Positions 12,403-21,764 of a stretch of DNA of 64,000 bases are shown in pieces. Origin of the DNA: Gemmobacter caeni. GTDB taxonomy: Bacteria > Pseudomonadota > Alphaproteobacteria > Rhodobacterales > Rhodobacteraceae. Location: positions 496,001-560,000 of the forward strand of contig NZ_QBKP01000001.1 of NCBI RefSeq assembly GCF_003054195.1, read 5' to 3'. Made by a program: the position numbers and the translations under genes. The notes under the pieces were generated by a model. It worked only from the letters and a program-made list of their open reading frames with translations, made no database searches and was not told the origin of the DNA. How positions within the stretch are numbered: position 1 is the first letter of the stretch; the number at the start of each line of letters is the position of its first letter.

Positions 12403-13681
12403 AGCGCAGCGCCTCCACCGGGTTCATCCGAGCCGCCCGCCGCGCCGGAAAGATCGTGACGATGAACGACAACCCGAGGCTCAGCGCCACGGCCGAGGCC
12501 ACATCGCCCGCCTGCAACCGCGCCGGCAGGTAATAGATGCCGCGCACCGCCGGATCCCAGACCCCGCCGCCCGAGACATAGTTCACAAAGGAAAAGATCG
12601 GGTCGATGTAGATGGCAAACAGACAGCCCAGAACCACCCCGGCCAGCGTCCCCACCAGCCCCGTCGAGGCGCCGCAGATGAAGAACACCCGCAGGATCGC
12701 GCCTTCCGTCAGCCCCATGGTGCGCAGAATGCCGATGTCGCGGCCCTTGTTCTTCACCAGCATGATCAGCCCCGAGATGATGTTCATCGCCGCGATCAGC
12801 ACAAGGATCGACAGGATGATGAACATCACATTGTCCTCGATATCCAGCGCGCGCAGGAAGGATCCCGCACTGTCCCGCCAGGTCCAGAGCAGCGTGCGCT
12901 CGCCCCCCGCCTGCAACAGCGGCAGTTCATATTTCTCGATATGATCGGGGTCAGCCACCATGACCTCGATCTCATCCGCCCGCCCCTCGCGGTTGAAATA
13001 TTCCTGCGCCTCGGTGAAGGGCAGGTAAACACGGGTCCGGTCGATATCATAGCGCCCGGCGGTGAAGATATAGACCACCTCATAGGCATTGACCCGCGGC
13101 GAAGTGCCGAAGGCGGTCTTCACCCCGTCGGGCGAGATCAGCCGCAGCCGGTCACCGATCCCCACCCCAAGTTCGCGCGCAAGGCCTGATCCGATGGCGA
13201 TGCCCTCGTCGAAACGCGCGATGTCCCCCTCGTGTTCGGCCCCGTCACCGACACGCGGAATGCTGCGCAGGTCGTCCAGCCGGATGCCAAAGACCTCGGC
13301 CCCCATGTTCACGCCATTGGCGGTGGCCATGACCTGCCCCTTGACCAGCGGCGCCGCCCGCACCACCCCCGGCACGGCCGCCAGCCGTTCGGCCCGCGCG
13401 TCATAATCGCTGAACCCGCGCAGGGACCGGCCGTTGTCATCGACCTCAGCACTGGCATAAACCGTCACATGCGCATTGGCGCCAAGAATCGTATCAACGA
13501 ATTCCGCCCGGAACCCGGCCCGCACCGCCAGTGTGGCGATCAGTGCGAAGACCGCCAGCGCAATGCCGATCAGGCTGATCCAGGTCATCACGCTGACGCC
13601 GCCCTCGCTGCGTCTTGCACGCAGATAGCGCCAGGCGATCATCCATTCGAACGGGGCAAAAGGCGGGGTGCGTGTGCTCAT
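12395..13681 (-). CDS. lolC: Lipoprotein-releasing ABC transporter permease (LolC/LolE family)
   Basis: This 428-residue inner-membrane permease carries an N-terminal [14 protein letters not shown] and a first transmembrane segment in [19 protein letters not shown] large periplasmic domain follows (about residues 50-270), then three C-terminal membrane helices including [18 protein letters not shown] and [20 protein letters not shown]. It works with LolD to extract lipoproteins to LolA. Only one permease gene is present, as in many alphaproteobacteria where a single LolC/E-type protein forms a homodimer. The start [13 protein letters not shown] was preferred to one ten codons upstream. Confidence 0.93.
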   Translation of the reverse strand: MSTRTPPFAPFEWMIAWRYLRARRSEGGVSVMTWISLIGIALAVFALIATLAVRAGFRAEFVDTILGANAHVTVYASAEVDDNGRSLRGFSDYDARAERLAAVPGVVRAAPLVKGQVMATANGVNMGAEVFGIRLDDLRSIPRVGDGAEHEGDIARFDEGIAIGSGLARELGVGIGDRLRLISPDGVKTAFGTSPRVNAYEVVYIFTAGRYDIDRTRVYLPFTEAQEYFNREGRADEIEVMVADPDHIEKYELPLLQAGGERTLLWTWRDSAGSFLRALDIEDNVMFIILSILVLIAAMNIISGLIMLVKNKGRDIGILRTMGLTEGAILRVFFICGASTGLVGTLAGVVLGCLFAIYIDPIFSFVNYVSGGGVWDPAVRGIYYLPARLQAGDVASAVALSLGLSFIVTIFPARRAARMNPVEALRYE

Positions 13682-13748
13682 GATGCCGGGTTGTTCCGCC
13701 CTTTGCCACAAAGGTCAAGCGCCGCCTGCATCACTTCACCGTTGTCCT

Positions 13749-13797
13749 CTGCTTCTTGCGCAAATACTCGCGGGGGTCCGGGGGCGGCAGCCCCCGG
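13749..13797 (-). repeat. 3'-end module (GC hairpin plus TATTTG core) after the methyltransferase gene
   Basis: In the minus direction, a few bases after the methyltransferase stop, CCGGGGGC/GCCCCCGG forms an eight-bp stem (13778-13797). CCCCCGCGAGTATTTGCGCA then AGAAGCAG follow. The same order of elements recurs behind mcm, gabT, bioY and the thiolase gene. There is no T-tract, so it is not a textbook intrinsic terminator. Confidence 0.55.
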
Positions 13798-13811
13798 GGG
13801 GACCATCCCGC

Positions 13812-14735
13812 TCAGCCCAGCCGCATCAGCTTGAAGACCGAAAGCTGGTTGCGCAGGACCCCGGCATGAACGCAAGCCCAGCCGTCATCCGAATAGTTGC
13901 GCATGTCGCGCTGGAAGGCATAGACCGCCTCAATGTAGTCCTTGCGCTTCGCATCATGCGGCGCCACCGCATTCGGCACCACCAGCACCGAACGCCGCGC
14001 GATCCGGGTGAACTCGCCCACCACCTTCATCCAGTCACGCGGATGGCAATAATGCTCGATCGCGTCGAAACAGATCACGCTGTCGAGGCTCTTGTCCGCA
14101 AAGGGATAGGGTCCGCTGCCCGCATCGAACAGCCGCACATCAAGACCAAGGCTTTCGGTGATCGGCCGATAGGGCCAGTCGCGCACCACGCCCGAGCCGT
14201 CATGCAGGCCATGGTCGTCCCGCGCGGAGGTCAGATCACTGCCGTTGAAATCCCGATACCGGCTGTCCAGCGCCGCCCCGCCGACGAAATTGGCAAAATC
14301 ATTGCCGATGACCCGGTGCCCCTTCCGGCGCAGGATTTCCAGCGTCGCACCATGGGCGGTGGACATTTCCAGCACCTCACGCGGCGCGCAGCCCTCGGCC
14401 ATCAGTTCGGGCATATGTTGCAGCAGCAGCGCCCAGCAACGCCGTATATTCTTGAAATGGATTACATATTTCCGCTGAATACAGCGGCTGACATGCTCCA
14501 GCCCCTCGGGCGTCAGGTCATAGGGCACCGCAAGATCGGCGGGGGGCAGATCACCGAAGGCGGCGATGATCTCGTCATTCGACGGATGCCGACGGGCCTC
14601 GCGGGTCAGGAACTGTTCAAAGAACGTGTCACGCAAGGCGGCCATCTTGCGCCGATATCCGTCGTGGCCCTTCCGGTGGTCCGCCGGCCGCGCCCGCTCG
14701 TTCTCGATCAATTCGGCATGGTTCAGTTTCAGCAT
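13812..14735 (-). CDS. Class I SAM-dependent methyltransferase
   Basis: The 307-residue protein has a helical N-terminal part and then a Rossmann core. The glycine-poor motif I is LEMSTAHGATLEILRRKGHR, followed by VIGNDFANFVGG, and motif IV is SLDSVICFDAIEHYCHPRDW. The last part, GVLRNQLSVFKLMRLG, is conserved in similar proteins of the group. Substrate is unknown. I chose the ATG at 14735 (MLKLNHAELIENERAR) over a GTG five codons upstream because TAGGGG precedes it. It is an isolated gene between lolC and proS; methyl transfer to a cell-surface saccharide is one possibility but is not shown. Confidence 0.8.
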   Translation of the reverse strand: MLKLNHAELIENERARPADHRKGHDGYRRKMAALRDTFFEQFLTREARRHPSNDEIIAAFGDLPPADLAVPYDLTPEGLEHVSRCIQRKYVIHFKNIRRCWALLLQHMPELMAEGCAPREVLEMSTAHGATLEILRRKGHRVIGNDFANFVGGAALDSRYRDFNGSDLTSARDDHGLHDGSGVVRDWPYRPITESLGLDVRLFDAGSGPYPFADKSLDSVICFDAIEHYCHPRDWMKVVGEFTRIARRSVLVVPNAVAPHDAKRKDYIEAVYAFQRDMRNYSDDGWACVHAGVLRNQLSVFKLMRLG

Positions 14736-14896
14736 CGCCCCTACCCGCACTGCTTCCCCGCCCCGGGGAGATTACCGTTTGTGTTCTGCCCGCTGTCTTG
14801 CCTGCAAACAAGCTGGAACGGTTGCTCCAAGGGGCGGAAAGTGCCCTGTGACCTGACAGCGCCCCCAAGACCCGCCCCCGCGCACGGGACCGGGCA

Positions 14897-14925
14897 AGAA
14901 AAACCGGCAGGAGGCCCTGCCGGTT
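14897..14925 (-). terminator. Intrinsic terminator of proS
   Basis: In the minus direction a ten-bp perfect stem, AACCGGCAGG with CCTGCCGGTT, closes a four-base loop and is followed by TTTTT. It begins 25 bases after the proS stop. Confidence 0.88.
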
Positions 14926-14950
14926 CGTTGTCCTGCCATCTGCTGGTCGG

Positions 14951-16288
14951 TCAGATCCCGGCGTAGATCTGCGCGATACGGTCCACAGCGGCTTCGGCGC
15001 TCATTTCCTCGCTTTCGCCGGTGCGGCGCGAGGTCAGTTCGACCACGCCACTTGCCAGACCGCGCGGGCCGACGGTGATGCGCCACGGCAGGCCGATCAG
15101 ATCCATCGTGGCGAATTTGGCCCCCGCGCGTTCGTCGCGGTCATCGTACAGCGGGTCGAGGCCCCTGGACTTGATCGCCTTGTAAAGCCCTTCGCAGGCT
15201 GCATCGGTGGCGCTGTCACCCTGTTTCAGGTTCACGATACCGCAGTGGAACGGGGTCACGCCTTCCGGCCAGATGATGCCCTTGTCATCGTGGCTGGCCT
15301 CGATGATCGCGCCCAGCAGGCGCGAGACACCGATCCCATGGCTGCCCATCTCGACCGGCACGCGGTTGCCGTCGGCGGTGACGACGGTGGCGCCCATCGG
15401 TTCGGAATATTTGGTGCCGAAGTAGAAGATCTGCCCGACCTCGATACCGCGCCCGACCTTGCGATGCGCCTCGGGAACAGCGTTGAACGCTGCCTCGTCA
15501 TGGGTTTCATCCGTGCGCGCGTAAAGCGAGGTGAATTCCTCGCAGATACCCAGAACCTCGGCCCGGTTATCAAAATCGACCTCGCGGTCGCCCAGCTTCA
15601 GCGCGGTCACGCGGTCGTCGTAGAACACTTCCGACTCGCCGGTGGAGGCCAGAACGAGGAATTCATGGGTATTGTCGCCGCCGATCGGGCCGGAGGCGGC
15701 GCGCATCGGAATCGCGGTCAGGCCCATGCGTTCATATGTGCGCAGGTAGCTGACCATGTGGCGGTTGTAGGCGTGCAGCGCGTCCTCTTTGGTGAGGTCG
15801 AAGTTGTAGCCGTCCTTCATCAGGAACTCGCGGCCCCGCATCACACCGAAGCGCGGGCGCACCTCGTCACGGAACTTCCACTGGATGTGGTAAAGCGTCA
15901 GCGGTAGATCCTTGTAGCTGTTCACATGGCTGCGGAAGATGTCGGTGATCATCTCCTCGTTGGTCGGACCATAGAGCATGTCGCGTTCGTGGCGGTCCTT
16001 GATGCGAAGCATCTCGGCACCGTAATCGTCATAGCGGCCGCTTTCGCGCCACAGGTCGGCCGGTTGCAGCGTCGGCATCAGCAGCGGGATGTGCCCGGCG
16101 CGGATCTGTTCCTCATGCACGATCTGCTCGATGCGTTTCAGCACCTTGAAGCCCATCGGCAGCCAGGAATAAATCCCCGCCGCCTGTTGCTTGATCATGC
16201 CGGCACGCAGCATGTAGCGGTGTGAGACGATCTGCGCCTCGGCGGGGTTTTCCTTCAGGACGGGCAGGAAGTAGCGCGACAGACGCAT
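14951..16288 (-). CDS. proS: Proline--tRNA ligase (short alphaproteobacterial form)
   Basis: This class II synthetase charges tRNA(Pro). The 445-residue length and the direct run from motif 2 ([20 protein letters not shown]) to motif 3 ([19 protein letters not shown]) show that the roughly 180-residue editing insertion of the E. coli type is absent. Alphaproteobacteria normally use this form. [20 protein letters not shown] is characteristic. The C-terminal anticodon-binding domain includes [18 protein letters not shown]. The ATG at 16288 ([13 protein letters not shown]) follows AAGAGG. A terminator lies just beyond the stop. Confidence 0.97.
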   Translation of the reverse strand: MRLSRYFLPVLKENPAEAQIVSHRYMLRAGMIKQQAAGIYSWLPMGFKVLKRIEQIVHEEQIRAGHIPLLMPTLQPADLWRESGRYDDYGAEMLRIKDRHERDMLYGPTNEEMITDIFRSHVNSYKDLPLTLYHIQWKFRDEVRPRFGVMRGREFLMKDGYNFDLTKEDALHAYNRHMVSYLRTYERMGLTAIPMRAASGPIGGDNTHEFLVLASTGESEVFYDDRVTALKLGDREVDFDNRAEVLGICEEFTSLYARTDETHDEAAFNAVPEAHRKVGRGIEVGQIFYFGTKYSEPMGATVVTADGNRVPVEMGSHGIGVSRLLGAIIEASHDDKGIIWPEGVTPFHCGIVNLKQGDSATDAACEGLYKAIKSRGLDPLYDDRDERAGAKFATMDLIGLPWRITVGPRGLASGVVELTSRRTGESEEMSAEAAVDRIAQIYAGI

Positions 16289-16451
16289 GGGGTGGCCTCT
16301 TGGCAAAAGCTTTCGGCGGTTTTCCTAGCGGGTTCGCGGCCTGCGGGCAAGTTCCGCGCCACAGAAGCCCCGGGGTCAGGCCCCTTGCCCGCAGGATGTG
16401 GGCGTGCGACCAAGGCATATTGCAACCCTGAATTGCCAAGGCCCGTTTCAG

Positions 16452-17264
16452 ATGACCTATTTTGATACAGCCCTGCTGGCCCTGTTGCTGCTGACCCTGC
16501 TGGGGCTCGGCGCCGCACTCTGGCCAGGCCGCCGCGCCGCGCCCCGACCGGACCCCAGGGCCCGCGCCGCGTTGCGCCAGAAGGCCGAGACGCTGGCCCT
16601 GCGTGGCCGCATCCTTGCCATCACGCCCGAGACCAGCCTGCCCGACTTGACCCTGACCCCGCTGGGCGAGGTCTGGCTCAGCCGTCCGAAGGGGGTTTCC
16701 GCCGAAGGGGCGCTGGCCGTGAAGGCGGCGGCGCGCTTTCCGCTGGCGCGCGCGCTGACCGGGTTGCGGCAGCGCCCGAAAGGCGGGCGCGTCGAATGGT
16801 CTGCTACCGCCTGTGCCGCCAGCCCGCGCCATGGCACCGAACAGCCCCGCACGCCACGCCCGCAGGCAACAGTGCTGGTCGACGGCTCCAACGTGGTGAT
16901 GTGGGAAAAGAACTCGGGCCTGACGGACAAGGCGCAGCTTGCCACGCTGCAATCCGTGATCGACCTGCTGATGGCGGAAGGGCGCGCGGTCAAGGTCATC
17001 TTCGATGCCAATATCGCCTATACGCTGTTCGGGCGCGGCATGTCGGTGGAAGAGCTGACCCGCCGCATCGCCCGCCCCGCCGCCGACATCGAGATGACCG
17101 CCAAGGGCCAGATCGCCGACGCATGGCTGATCGACAGCGCCTTCACCACCGGCGCCACCATCGTCAGCAACGATCTTTACCGCGACCATCCCCGCGCGCG
17201 GTTTCTGTCCATGCGGCGCGGGTTTTCGCACGGCGGCGTGGCAGAGCTGTTGCCGCCGCGCTGA
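16452..17264 (+). CDS. Membrane-anchored NYN-domain (Zc3h12a-like) ribonuclease
   Basis: The 270-residue protein starts with a hydrophobic helix (about residues 5-23, DTALLALLLLTLLGLGAAL) and an Arg/Pro-rich linker, then a region of unknown fold. It ends with a PIN-like NYN domain from about residue 138. Conserved acidic residues of that domain are visible: Asp144 in VLVDGSNVV, Asp185 in IFDAN, Asp223 and Asp228 in IADAWLIDSA, and Asp241 in SNDLYRD. This predicts a metal-dependent RNase held at the inner face of the membrane. The gene is monocistronic, diverging from proS and converging with the phnA-like gene with a three-base gap. Confidence 0.8.
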   Translation: MTYFDTALLALLLLTLLGLGAALWPGRRAAPRPDPRARAALRQKAETLALRGRILAITPETSLPDLTLTPLGEVWLSRPKGVSAEGALAVKAAARFPLARALTGLRQRPKGGRVEWSATACAASPRHGTEQPRTPRPQATVLVDGSNVVMWEKNSGLTDKAQLATLQSVIDLLMAEGRAVKVIFDANIAYTLFGRGMSVEELTRRIARPAADIEMTAKGQIADAWLIDSAFTTGATIVSNDLYRDHPRARFLSMRRGFSHGGVAELLPPR

Positions 17265-17267
17265 TCC

Positions 17268-17564
17268 TCAGCCGCGCTTGCGCACGAATTCGGTGCGCAG
17301 CACCAGACCCTTGATCGTGTCGTGGCGGCAGTCAATTTCCTCGGGGTTGTCAGTCAGCCGGATCGAGCGGATGACGGTGCCCTGTTTCAGCGTGGTGCCG
17401 GCGCCCTTGACCTTGAGGTCTTTCACCAGAACCACCTGATCGCCGTCGGCCAGCACATTGCCCGCCGCATCCTTCACCACGACCGCCGCTTCGGCCCGCA
17501 CCTCGGAGGCCGGACGCCATTCACCGCTGGCTTCATCATAGACATATTCGTCGTCGTCGCTCAT
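17268..17564 (-). CDS. PhnA-domain protein lacking the N-terminal zinc ribbon
   Basis: The 98-residue protein contains the C-terminal PhnA domain: VVKDAAGNVLADGDQVVLVK, DLKVKGAGTTLKQGTVI, RSIRLTDNPEEIDCRHDTIK. Longer relatives have a cysteine-rich zinc ribbon at the N-terminus. Here that region is an acidic stretch (MSDDDEYVYDEASGEWRPAS) with no cysteines. Despite the name, the family is not shown to act in phosphonate breakdown; the role is unknown. AGGAGAG precedes the chosen ATG; longer in-frame starts would run into the transporter gene on the other strand. Confidence 0.85.
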   Translation of the reverse strand: MSDDDEYVYDEASGEWRPASEVRAEAAVVVKDAAGNVLADGDQVVLVKDLKVKGAGTTLKQGTVIRSIRLTDNPEEIDCRHDTIKGLVLRTEFVRKRG

Positions 17565-17706
17565 TCCGCTCTCCTGCGCCGGACATGGGGCAGCCCTCGC
17601 ATGAAATTGCCTGTCGTTACAAGGCCAAGGCAGGCTTTGCGCGGCCGCCCCTTGAAACCTGCGCCCCGATGCGCAATCTGAAGGAAAGGTAGTCTGGCGG
17701 GGTCCG

Positions 17707-18789
17707 ATGTCGCTTCCGGTGCGCGAACAGGTGAAATACTGGGGCCTTGCCGCATTGCTGTTCGTAGCAGTGCTGTGGTTTCTGGGGGCGGTGATCCTGC
17801 CCTTCCTCGTTGGCGGGGCCATCGCCTATTTCATGGACCCTCTGGCCGACCGGCTGGAACGCGCGGGCCTCAGCCGGGCCGCCGCGACGGGTGTTATCTC
17901 CATAGCGGCCCTGCTGCTGACGGTGCTGCTGTTCCTTGCCGTGCTGCCCGTGCTGTTCAACCAGCTGACCGCGCTGGTGAACGAGGCGCCGGTGATGTTC
18001 CGGCGGCTGCAAGCTTTCATGCTGGAACGCTTTCCCGATCTTCAGGACCAAACCTCGACCATGCGTCAGACGCTGGAGAATATCGGCAAGCTGATCCAGT
18101 CGAAGGGGGGCGAGCTGGCGCAGTCGCTGATCGGTTCGGCCATGGGGGTCATCAACGCGGTGGTCTTCATCGTCGTCGTGCCGGTGGTCGCCTTTTACAT
18201 GCTGCTGGACTGGGACCGCATGGTAGCCCGCGTCGATGAGATCCTGCCGCGCGATCATGCCCCGACCGTGCGCCATCTCGCACGCGAGATCGACCGGGTT
18301 CTGGCCGCCTTCGTGCGCGGGCAAATCTCGGTCTGCCTGATTCTCGGCACCTTCTACGCCGTGGCGCTGATGCTGGCGGGGCTGAATTACGGGATCGTCG
18401 TCGGTGCGATTGCCGGGGCCATAACCTTCATCCCTTACGTCGGCGCCATCATCGGCGGCGCACTGGCCATGGGTCTGGCCCTGTTCCAGTTCTGGGGCGA
18501 CTGGCTGCAGATCGGCATCGTCGCCGGGATCTTCGCGCTGGGGCAGTTTCTGGAAGGCAATGTCATCACGCCGAAACTGGTGGGCAATTCGGTCGGGCTG
18601 CATCCGGTGTGGCTTCTGTTCGCGCTGTCGGCCTTCGGCTCGGTTTTCGGCTTCGTCGGGATGCTGGTGGCGGTGCCGGTGGCGGCGGCACTGGGGGTTC
18701 TGGCGCGCTTTGCCATAGACCAGTACAAGCAGAGCCGCCTTTACCTCGGCCTTGGCCCCACAGCACGACGCGACGACAATACCCCGTGA
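17707..18789 (+). CDS. AI-2E family transporter (PerM-type permease)
   Basis: This 360-residue integral membrane protein has a hydrophobic pair at the N-terminus (WGLAALLFVAVLWFLGAVIL), the family's FLVGGAIAYFMDPLADRLE and several C-terminal helices including VGAIAGAITFIPYVGAIIGG. FLEGNVITPKLVGNSVGLHP is the diagnostic C-terminal motif. Family members export small solutes or act as Na+/H+ antiporters; the substrate here is unknown. Its TGA overlaps the GTG start of hda (GTGA), so the two are translationally coupled. It begins the long plus-strand run that contains ppk and ppx. Confidence 0.92.
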   Translation: MSLPVREQVKYWGLAALLFVAVLWFLGAVILPFLVGGAIAYFMDPLADRLERAGLSRAAATGVISIAALLLTVLLFLAVLPVLFNQLTALVNEAPVMFRRLQAFMLERFPDLQDQTSTMRQTLENIGKLIQSKGGELAQSLIGSAMGVINAVVFIVVVPVVAFYMLLDWDRMVARVDEILPRDHAPTVRHLAREIDRVLAAFVRGQISVCLILGTFYAVALMLAGLNYGIVVGAIAGAITFIPYVGAIIGGALAMGLALFQFWGDWLQIGIVAGIFALGQFLEGNVITPKLVGNSVGLHPVWLLFALSAFGSVFGFVGMLVAVPVAAALGVLARFAIDQYKQSRLYLGLGPTARRDDNTP

Positions 18790-19451
18790 CCGCCCAGCTT
18801 GCCTTCGATCTGCCCGCGCGCGCCTCGCTGCGCCGCGAGGATTTCTTTGCCTCGCCCGCCAATGCCATGGCGCTGGCGACGCTGGAAGCCGGGGGCTGGC
18901 CGCTGGACAAGCTTTTGCTGATCGGCCCTCCCGGATCGGGCAAGACCCATCTGGCGCATATCTGGGCGGCACGGGCAGGCGCGACACTGCTGGAGGCGGC
19001 CGCGCTGGGACAGACCGATGTGGACGCCCGCGCCACCGGCCCCGTGGTACTGGAGGATGCCGCAACAGTGGCAGGCGATGCGCGCGCCGAAACCGCGCTC
19101 TTTCACCTGCACAACCGGCTGGCCGAACGCCGCCTGCCCTTCCTGATGACCGCCGCAACCCCACCGCGCGACTGGGGCATCCGCCTGCCCGACCTGCTGA
19201 GCCGGATGCAGGGCACCGCCCTGACCCGGATCGAGCCACCCGATGATGCGCTGCTGTCTGCGGTGCTGGTCAAGCAGTTCAGCGACCGCCAGATCGCCGT
19301 GCCGCCCGCGCTGATCCCCTGGCTCGTCGCGCGCATGGGGCGCAGTCTGGCCGAAGCGCGCAACCTTGTGGCCGATCTGGACGCACTGGCACTGGCGCGC
19401 GGCGTGCCGATCAGCCGCACCCTTGCAGCCGAGGTGCTGGACAGCGCCTGA
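18786..19451 (+). CDS. hda: DnaA-related regulatory inactivator Hda
   Basis: Hda binds the DNA sliding clamp and stimulates ATP hydrolysis by DnaA after initiation, preventing re-replication. This 221-residue protein has a clamp-binding-like motif at the extreme N-terminus (QLAFDLP, residues 4-10) and a Walker A LIGPPGSGKTH (about 45-55). The AAA+ core then resembles DnaA domain III, with PDLLSRMQGTALTRIEPPDD. The C-terminal DNA-binding domain of DnaA is absent. The start is a GTG overlapping the preceding transporter stop. ppk follows after 54 bp. Confidence 0.9.
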   Translation: MTAQLAFDLPARASLRREDFFASPANAMALATLEAGGWPLDKLLLIGPPGSGKTHLAHIWAARAGATLLEAAALGQTDVDARATGPVVLEDAATVAGDARAETALFHLHNRLAERRLPFLMTAATPPRDWGIRLPDLLSRMQGTALTRIEPPDDALLSAVLVKQFSDRQIAVPPALIPWLVARMGRSLAEARNLVADLDALALARGVPISRTLAAEVLDSA

Positions 19452-19505
19452 ACCTGCACCGATATTGGGCGTAACCCCATGCCCGCCAAGACATAAAGCA
19501 AGCAG

Positions 19506-21692
19506 ATGACACAGGCAGATTTTCTCAAGTCCCCTTTTGAAACCCCGGTCGAGCTTTGCGAGGCCGAAACCACTGGCCCGCGCCGTTTTTTCAATCGCGA
19601 ACTCAGCTGGCTCGCCTTCAACTGGCGCGTGCTGGAGGAAGCGGCAAATCCGCTGGTGCCGCTGCTGGAACGGCTGCGCTTCCTGTCGATCTCGGCCACC
19701 AACCTTGATGAATTCTATACCGTCCGCGTGGCCGGTCTGCGCGCCATGGTGCGCAACGGCACCCCCACCCTGTCGGAAGACGGCCGCACCCCGACTGAAC
19801 AGTTGCGGCTGATCAATGACGATGCGCGGCGTCTGATGAAGATGCAGCAGATCACCTACAAGAAACTGAAGCGCGAGATGGAAGCGGCGGGGATCGAGAT
19901 TCTGACCCGCTCCAAACTGACGGCGCGCGATCACAAGCTGCTGGAGGATCATTTCCTCCACAAGGTATTTCCGGTGTTGTCGCCCTTGGCTATCGACCCG
20001 GCGCACCCCTTCCCCTTCATTCCGAACACCGGCTTCTGCCTTGCACTGCAACTGGAACGCGCGACCGACCGGCGGGCCTTGCAGGCGCTGCTGCCGATCC
20101 CGCAACAGGTGGCGCGTTTCGTTTCGCTGCCGGGGCGCGAGGGCGAAAGCCGATTCCTGCCGCTGGAGGAACTGCTGCTGCTGCATCTCGACATGCTGTT
20201 CCCCGGCTATGTCGACCGCGGCCATTGCGCCTTCCGGGTGCTGCGCGACAGTGATCTGGAGGTGGAGGACGAGGCCGAGGATCTGGTACGCAGCTTCGAG
20301 ACCGCGCTGAAACGCCGCCGCCGGGGCGAGGTGATCCGCATGAAGATCAGTGCCGGAGCCCCCCCGGAACTGAAATCGCTGATCATGGACGAACTCCACG
20401 TCATTCCCGATGAGGTGGTGGAGGTGCGCGGCCTGCTGGGCGTGGCCGATCTGAAGGAACTGGTGCTGTCCTCGCGCCCCGACCTGCTGTGGCCCTCTTT
20501 CACGCCGCGCGTGCCGGAACGGGTGCAGGATCACGAGGGCGACATGTTTGCCGCGATCCGGCAGAAGGACATGCTGCTGCATCACCCTTACGAAACCTTC
20601 GACATGGTGATCCGTTTTCTGGAACAGGCGGCGCGGGATCCCAATGTTCTGGCGATCAAGCAGACGCTTTACCGCACCAGTTGGGACAGCCCGATCGTAT
20701 CGGCCCTGTGCGAGGCGGCGGAGGCCGGGAAATCGGTCACCGCGCTGGTCGAGTTGAAAGCCCGCTTCGACGAGGCGGCGAACATCCGGCAGTCGCGCCG
20801 TCTGGAGCGCGCGGGCGCGCATGTGGTCTACGGATTCATGCATCTGAAAACCCATGCGAAAATCAGCACCGTCGTGCGGCGTGAGGGAGAAAATCTGGTG
20901 ACCTATACCCATTACGGCACCGGCAATTATCACCCGATCACCGCCCGGATCTATACCGACCTTTCGTTCTTCACCTGTGATGCGGCCTTGGGGCGTGATG
21001 CAACCAAGGTGTTCAATTACCTGTCGGGCTATGTGCAGCCGCAGGGGCTGGAAAACATCGCCATCGCACCGATGACTCTGAAACCCCGCCTGCTGGAGAT
21101 GATCCGCGCCGAGGCCGAACATGCCAGCGCAGGCCGACCGGCCGAAATCTGGATCAAGCTCAACAGCCTGATCGAACCCGAGGTCATCGACGCGCTTTAT
21201 GCCGCAAGTCAGGCCGGGGTGCGGATCAGCCTCGTCGTGCGCGGCATCTGCGGCCTGCGCCCCGGCGTGAAGGGCCTGTCGGAAAACATCCGCGTCAAAT
21301 CGGTGGTCGGCCGCTTCCTTGAACACAGCCGGATCGTCTGTTTCGGCAATGGCGGCAGCCTGCCCTCGAAACAGGCGCGGGTGTTCCTGTCCTCGGCCGA
21401 CTGGATGGGCCGCAATCTCAGCCGTCGGGTCGAGACGCTGGTCGAGACCACGAACCCCACGGTGAAAAATCAGATCATGGGGCAGATCATGGCCGCCAAT
21501 CTGGCGGATGAGGCGCAAAGCTGGGTGCTGCATGGCGATGGCCACTATAGCCGGCAATTGACTACGGCCGATGATAACCTGTTCAGTTGTCACAAATTCT
21601 TCATGGAAAACCCGTCTCTGTCCGGGCGGGGCACCGCCGGGGCCAAGGATGTGCCGCGGCTGGCCCGGCCCCGCGACGAAACGCCCGCCTGA
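19506..21692 (+). CDS. ppk: Polyphosphate kinase 1
   Basis: PPK1 reversibly transfers the gamma phosphate of ATP to polyphosphate. The 728-residue protein begins the family core with [20 protein letters not shown]. It shows the phospholipase-D-like catalytic segments [14 protein letters not shown] and [20 protein letters not shown], where the first histidine is the expected phosphorylated residue, and the second conserved site [16 protein letters not shown]. It is co-oriented with hda upstream and ppx 72 bp downstream, a common alphaproteobacterial arrangement for polyphosphate turnover. Confidence 0.97.
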   Translation: MTQADFLKSPFETPVELCEAETTGPRRFFNRELSWLAFNWRVLEEAANPLVPLLERLRFLSISATNLDEFYTVRVAGLRAMVRNGTPTLSEDGRTPTEQLRLINDDARRLMKMQQITYKKLKREMEAAGIEILTRSKLTARDHKLLEDHFLHKVFPVLSPLAIDPAHPFPFIPNTGFCLALQLERATDRRALQALLPIPQQVARFVSLPGREGESRFLPLEELLLLHLDMLFPGYVDRGHCAFRVLRDSDLEVEDEAEDLVRSFETALKRRRRGEVIRMKISAGAPPELKSLIMDELHVIPDEVVEVRGLLGVADLKELVLSSRPDLLWPSFTPRVPERVQDHEGDMFAAIRQKDMLLHHPYETFDMVIRFLEQAARDPNVLAIKQTLYRTSWDSPIVSALCEAAEAGKSVTALVELKARFDEAANIRQSRRLERAGAHVVYGFMHLKTHAKISTVVRREGENLVTYTHYGTGNYHPITARIYTDLSFFTCDAALGRDATKVFNYLSGYVQPQGLENIAIAPMTLKPRLLEMIRAEAEHASAGRPAEIWIKLNSLIEPEVIDALYAASQAGVRISLVVRGICGLRPGVKGLSENIRVKSVVGRFLEHSRIVCFGNGGSLPSKQARVFLSSADWMGRNLSRRVETLVETTNPTVKNQIMGQIMAANLADEAQSWVLHGDGHYSRQLTTADDNLFSCHKFFMENPSLSGRGTAGAKDVPRLARPRDETPA

Positions 21693-21764
21693 GCGGCGTG
21701 GCAAGCCTTGACCTGACCGCCGCCTTGGCGGCAAGGTCTGGCGCAGACCGAGGAAGGGACGCCC

